This document shows positions 7,150 through 9,683 of a stretch of DNA of 9,683 nt, piece after piece. The notes beneath the pieces are model-generated. The model was not told the origin of the DNA. It ran no database searches and saw only the letters and a program-made list of their open reading frames with translations. Numbering within the stretch: position 1 is the first letter of the stretch; each line of letters begins with the position of its first letter. Source of the stretch: Alphaproteobacteria bacterium (GTDB taxonomy: Bacteria > Pseudomonadota > Alphaproteobacteria > UBA828). The stretch spans positions 1 through 9,683 of the forward strand of contig JABJCZ010000116.1 in NCBI GenBank assembly GCA_018668475.1, in the 5' to 3' direction. A program made the translations under genes and the position numbers.

Positions 7150-7574
7150 CTGTCGGGTCCGCATCCCGGTGAATATTCCGGCGAGCCATCAGACGCACAA
7201 GCACAACACAGTCCGGCAAGTTCAATTGTTGTTTGCCGTGTCCTGAATTTGTTCTGCTCTGCCCAACTGCCCAATGGCTCAAGCGCCGCGGGTAAGGTAA
7301 ATTCACTCACCGCGCCACACGCCTCGCAGATGGCGAAGGCGACTGCGCTGTCATGCTTAGCCCGGTCACAGGCAACATAGGCATTCAGGCTTTCGATGCG
7401 GTGCACCAGGCCGCTCGCGGTCAACTTCTCCAAGGCGCGATAGACCTGTACAGGCGCCCGCAACCCGTCTCCCCGCAACGCATCCAGCAGGTCATAAGCA
7501 CTCATGGCGCGACCCGCCGCGACCAAATGCGCATGCACCAGACCCTGATTTCGGGTGAGGGTTTTGCCGGTCAT
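7146..7574 (-). CDS. zur: Zinc uptake regulator Zur (Fur family repressor)
   Basis: A 142-residue Fur-family DNA-binding repressor that, with zinc bound, shuts off zinc uptake genes. The N-terminal half is a winged helix (residues 1-65; recognition helix near [23 protein letters not shown]). The dimerisation half has two CxxC pairs, C83/C86 (CEACG) and C123/C126 (CCAC), which bind the structural zinc. H58, C69 and E91 match the sensor-site ligands H77, C88 and E111 of E. coli Zur by spacing; H74 may replace H96. Zur rather than Fur is supported by the sequence style ([22 protein letters not shown]) and by being the last gene of the znuCB operon. The ATG overlaps the znuB stop by four bases (7571-7574), so translation is coupled. 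The stop TAG overlaps the convergent chemoreceptor stop. Confidence 0.93.
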   Translation of the reverse strand: MTGKTLTRNQGLVHAHLVAAGRAMSAYDLLDALRGDGLRAPVQVYRALEKLTASGLVHRIESLNAYVACDRAKHDSAVAFAICEACGAVSEFTLPAALEPLGSWAEQNKFRTRQTTIELAGLCCACASDGSPEYSPGCGPDS

Positions 7575-8383
7575 TGGCGTGCCTGCGGTTTGGGCCGACC
7601 CGTGGCGAGGCGCAACAGGCTAAGCAGGAACAGCACCAGCGCAGCAACGACAATCGACGGCCCGGAGGGCGTATCGAACTCAAGCGACCCGTACAGCCCA
7701 GCGACGACGACAACAACGCCGAGGCCCGCCGCCAAAACAGCCATTTGCTCAGGCCCTTGGGCAAATCGCCGAGCCGTCGCTGCGGGAATGATTAACAGCG
7801 ATGTGATCAACAGAACGCCAACAATCTTCATGGATATGGCGATCACGGCGGCCATGAGGATCATGAAAATCAGCCGCGAACGGGCCGGTTTCAGGCCTTC
7901 GGCTGCCGCAAGTTCCTCACTCACGGTAGCCGCCAGCAGTGGGTGCCAAATTAGGCACAAAACCCCGAGAACCACCGCACCGCCACCGTAAATTACGCCG
8001 ATATCAAGGGTCGAAACAGCCAGCAGGTCGCCAAATAGATAGCTCAGCAGGTCGATCCGCAGCCACGCCATCAGCCCAACCAGTACAAGCCCGAGTGCGA
8101 GCGTGGAATGAGACAAAATGCCGAGCAACGCATCCACTGGCAGCGTTGGCCGGCGTTGCAGAATGATGAGGGCCAGCGCAGCCGCTACTGCCACACCAAA
8201 CACACCGATCATGAGATTGATTTCCAGCAGGAGCGCCAGTGCCACGCCGAGCAATGCCGAATGCGCCATGGTGTCGCCGAAATAGGCCATCCGCCGCCAT
8301 ACGATGAAGCAGCCCAACGGGCCCGCAACAAGTGCCACCCCGATACCGGCGATCAATGCACGAGAAAAGAAATCGTCAAACAT
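7571..8383 (-). CDS. znuB: Zinc ABC transporter permease ZnuB
   Basis: A 270-residue polytopic inner-membrane permease of the ABC-3 (metal) family, which forms the zinc channel with ZnuC on its cytoplasmic side. Family marks are WRRMAYFGDTMAHSALLG (29-46), the cytoplasmic coupling loop SEELAAAEGLKPAR (155-168), GVLLITSLLIIPAATARR (189-206) and FDTPSGPSIVV near the C-terminus. Hydrophobic segments at about 8-28, 43-75, 88-108, 130-147, 171-205, 213-231 and 242-260 fit the usual seven to nine helices. Start: the ATG at 8381-8383 (MFDDFF) matches family N-termini and overlaps the end of znuC by 8 bases; an upstream ATG at 8405-8407 would add eight polar residues. Neither has a clear Shine-Dalgarno, as expected for coupled translation. 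Confidence 0.95.
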   Translation of the reverse strand: MFDDFFSRALIAGIGVALVAGPLGCFIVWRRMAYFGDTMAHSALLGVALALLLEINLMIGVFGVAVAAALALIILQRRPTLPVDALLGILSHSTLALGLVLVGLMAWLRIDLLSYLFGDLLAVSTLDIGVIYGGGAVVLGVLCLIWHPLLAATVSEELAAAEGLKPARSRLIFMILMAAVIAISMKIVGVLLITSLLIIPAATARRFAQGPEQMAVLAAGLGVVVVVAGLYGSLEFDTPSGPSIVVAALVLFLLSLLRLATGRPKPQARQ

Positions 8384-9215
8384 CGGGGCGGCCGTCCGGC
8401 GGCACATCTGCCGACGATTTATGCTCGCTTTGCGCGGCTTCTAGCGGTACCACCCGGCCATCGGGCAGATGTGTGTGATCATGATGATGCTGATAGACCG
8501 CCACGGCATCCGCCGCGCGCGGCCCGAATAACCGCAAGTATTCCGGATTGGATGCCACAGATTTAGGCGTGCCCGAACAACACACGTGGCCGCTCAAGCA
8601 GATAACGGTGTCGGTTTGCGCCATGACGATATGGAGGTCATGGGAAATCAGCAGGATGCCACAGCCCTGCCGGTCCCGAATGTCGCGAATAAGTTCGTAG
8701 AGCGCTATCTCGCCGGCAAAATCAACGCCTTGCACGGGCTCATCTAGTACCAGCAAATCAGGCCGACGGATAATGGCCCGCGTCAGCAATGCCCGCTGGA
8801 ACTCACCGCCGGACAAATGCTGGACTTCGGCACGGGCCAGATGTCGAATACCGACATCGTCAAGCGCGGCATCGATATCTCGGGCGCGATGGCGACCGGT
8901 CAATGACATCAGACGACGTACGGTAAGTGGCAAGGTCCAGTTGATATGTAGCGTTTGTGGCACATACCCGACACGCAGTCCCGAAACGGCGCTTACGTTC
9001 CCCTCGTCCGGTTTGAGATTGCCGAGAATAACTTTGGCGGTCGTGCTCTTGCCGCTACCGTTGGGCCCGATCAGGGAGACGATCTCGCCGCGCCTGATTG
9101 CCAGATCAACACCGCGAATAAGCCACTTGCCGCCGCGATAGACGCCAAGATCACCGCCACTAACCAGAATCTCGATCTCAGCCGGCGACGCGATGTCGGG
9201 CGCAATTTGCTGCAC
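8376..9215 (-). CDS. znuC: Zinc ABC transporter ATP-binding protein ZnuC
   Basis: A 279-residue ABC ATPase that powers zinc import. Walker A GPNGSGKST is at 50-58, the Q-loop at Q87 (YVPQ), the signature LSGGE at 134-138, Walker B LLVLDEP at 154-160 and the switch histidine in SHD (191-193). The tail holds a histidine-rich run, HHHDHTH at 243-249, as in other ZnuC proteins, which could bind zinc. Start: there is no ATG. The GTG at 9213-9215 has AGAGGG eight bases upstream, and choosing it leaves room for the operator at 9248-9264. A TTG at 9290 would run the protein through that operator and is unlikely. The gene is first in the znuC-znuB-zur operon, divergent from znuA. Confidence 0.95.
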   Translation of the reverse strand: MQQIAPDIASPAEIEILVSGGDLGVYRGGKWLIRGVDLAIRRGEIVSLIGPNGSGKSTTAKVILGNLKPDEGNVSAVSGLRVGYVPQTLHINWTLPLTVRRLMSLTGRHRARDIDAALDDVGIRHLARAEVQHLSGGEFQRALLTRAIIRRPDLLVLDEPVQGVDFAGEIALYELIRDIRDRQGCGILLISHDLHIVMAQTDTVICLSGHVCCSGTPKSVASNPEYLRLFGPRAADAVAVYQHHHDHTHLPDGRVVPLEAAQSEHKSSADVPPDGRPDV

Positions 9216-9223
9216 TGGTAGAG

Positions 9224-9229
9224 CCCTCT
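9224..9229 (-). promoter_or_regulatory. Ribosome binding site of znuC
   Basis: AGAGGG on the minus strand, eight bases before a GTG at 9213-9215. It settles a non-ATG start for znuC. Confidence 0.6.
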
Positions 9230-9247
9230 TGCGTAGAGAATGACAAA

Positions 9248-9264
9248 ACGTAATTATATTACAT
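9248..9264. promoter_or_regulatory. Probable Zur operator between znuC and znuA
   Basis: A 17-bp near-perfect palindrome, ACGTAAT-TAT-ATTACAT, with one mismatched pair and a perfect GTAAT/ATTAC core at 9250-9262. It is AT-rich and lies between the divergent znuC and znuA starts. Zur boxes in other bacteria are similar AT-rich dyads (GTAAT/ATTAC-type halves). It overlaps possible -10 sequences for both directions, so zinc-loaded Zur could repress both transcripts from one site. Confidence 0.72.
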
Positions 9265-9289
9265 AACACTATTGTCCGGACGAAATCCA

Positions 9290-9683
9290 ATGATCAGACG
9301 ATTACCGACGCGGTTCAGGCGAGTGGCACTTGTCGCGGCGCTTATAGCGCTTGTCGCGACCACCACGCCGTCGGTGCGCGCTGGCGATCCGATCGCCGTC
9401 GTGGCGACGCTGCCGCCGGTTCACGCGCTAGTGGCAGCCGTTATGGGAGATACCGGCGCGCCAAAGCTGCTAATTCGCGCCGGGGCATCGCCTCACGCCA
9501 CAACCCTGGCACCTTCCGCCGCGCAGGCACTGGAAGAGGCGCACATCGTTTTCTGGGTCGGGCCTAAGATGGAGACGTCACTGGTCAGCGCGATGAGAAC
9601 GCTGCCCACCAATGCCCTGATGGTACCGCTCATTGAAGCTGCTGGTCTTGAACATCGCTCATACCGCGGCCACGGCCCCCGGA
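9290..9683 (+). CDS. znuA: Zinc ABC transporter substrate-binding protein ZnuA, 5' part (cut by window edge)
   Basis: The first 131 residues of a periplasmic zinc-binding protein (cluster A-I, ZnuA/TroA family); the frame is still open at the window end. Residues 1-31 form a signal peptide (MIRRLPTRFRR, then a hydrophobic core, cleavage after VRA). The mature start DPIAVVATLPPVHALVAAVMG places the first zinc ligand at H45. GASPHATTLAPS (65-76) holds the second family histidine, H69; the usual form is DPH, and SPH is the form I recall from alphaproteobacteria. ALEEAHIVFWVG is the following strand. HGP at the very end may begin the His-rich loop typical of ZnuA. The ATG at 9290 has only a weak GGA-type ribosome site. 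It diverges from znuC and shares its operator. Confidence 0.93.
   Translation, partial: MIRRLPTRFRRVALVAALIALVATTTPSVRAGDPIAVVATLPPVHALVAAVMGDTGAPKLLIRAGASPHATTLAPSAAQALEEAHIVFWVGPKMETSLVSAMRTLPTNALMVPLIEAAGLEHRSYRGHGPR

Noticed and set aside
9216..9290. znuC start at the TTG at 9290
   Set aside because: The extra 25 residues would be encoded through the AT-rich operator and have no family resemblance; the GTG at 9213-9215 has a good ribosome site.

Overview
The window reads as chromosomal DNA of a GC-rich alphaproteobacterium. Supporting signs are the GC-rich codon use, the style of the HAMP/chemoreceptor protein, the alphaproteobacterial form of the ZnuA SPH motif, and znu genes divergent around an AT-rich palindrome. 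The species cannot be named from sequence alone. No mobile element, RNA gene or CRISPR array was seen.

Layout. (1) 2-3533, plus strand: a tightly packed catabolic-looking operon. It holds the 3' end of a luciferase-like flavin monooxygenase, a nitrilase-superfamily amidohydrolase, a Rossmann/SDR epimerase-like protein that starts inside the previous stop (ATGA), and a DapA-superfamily lyase that is not DapA. The substrate is unknown. (2) 3547-5054, minus strand: a cytochrome P460-type c-haem protein with a very unusual cysteine-rich N-terminal repeat, followed 59 bp later by a small periplasmic cupredoxin. They look like a redox pair. (3) 5055-5511: a long AT-rich divergent regulatory region with three TTCACATC repeats. 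(4) 5512-7149, plus strand: a methyl-accepting chemotaxis protein. (5) 7146-9683: the zinc-uptake locus. znuC, znuB and zur run on the minus strand with overlapping ends, and znuA (cut by the window edge) diverges on the plus strand. A probable Zur operator lies between znuC and znuA.

How the genes work together. In the zinc locus, ZnuA captures periplasmic zinc, ZnuB is the membrane channel, ZnuC the ATPase and Zur the zinc-sensing repressor; Zur probably shuts off both arms through the shared operator. In the P460 locus, the haem protein would oxidise a small nitrogen compound such as hydroxylamine or bind NO, and the cupredoxin could carry the electrons (inference).

The most unusual feature is the P460 N-terminal region: 34 cysteines in residues 72-208. 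From Cys88 to Cys208, all 30 cysteines sit on one exact three-residue register. A second point is the epimerase-like protein, whose SDR YxxxK signature reads YxxxC.
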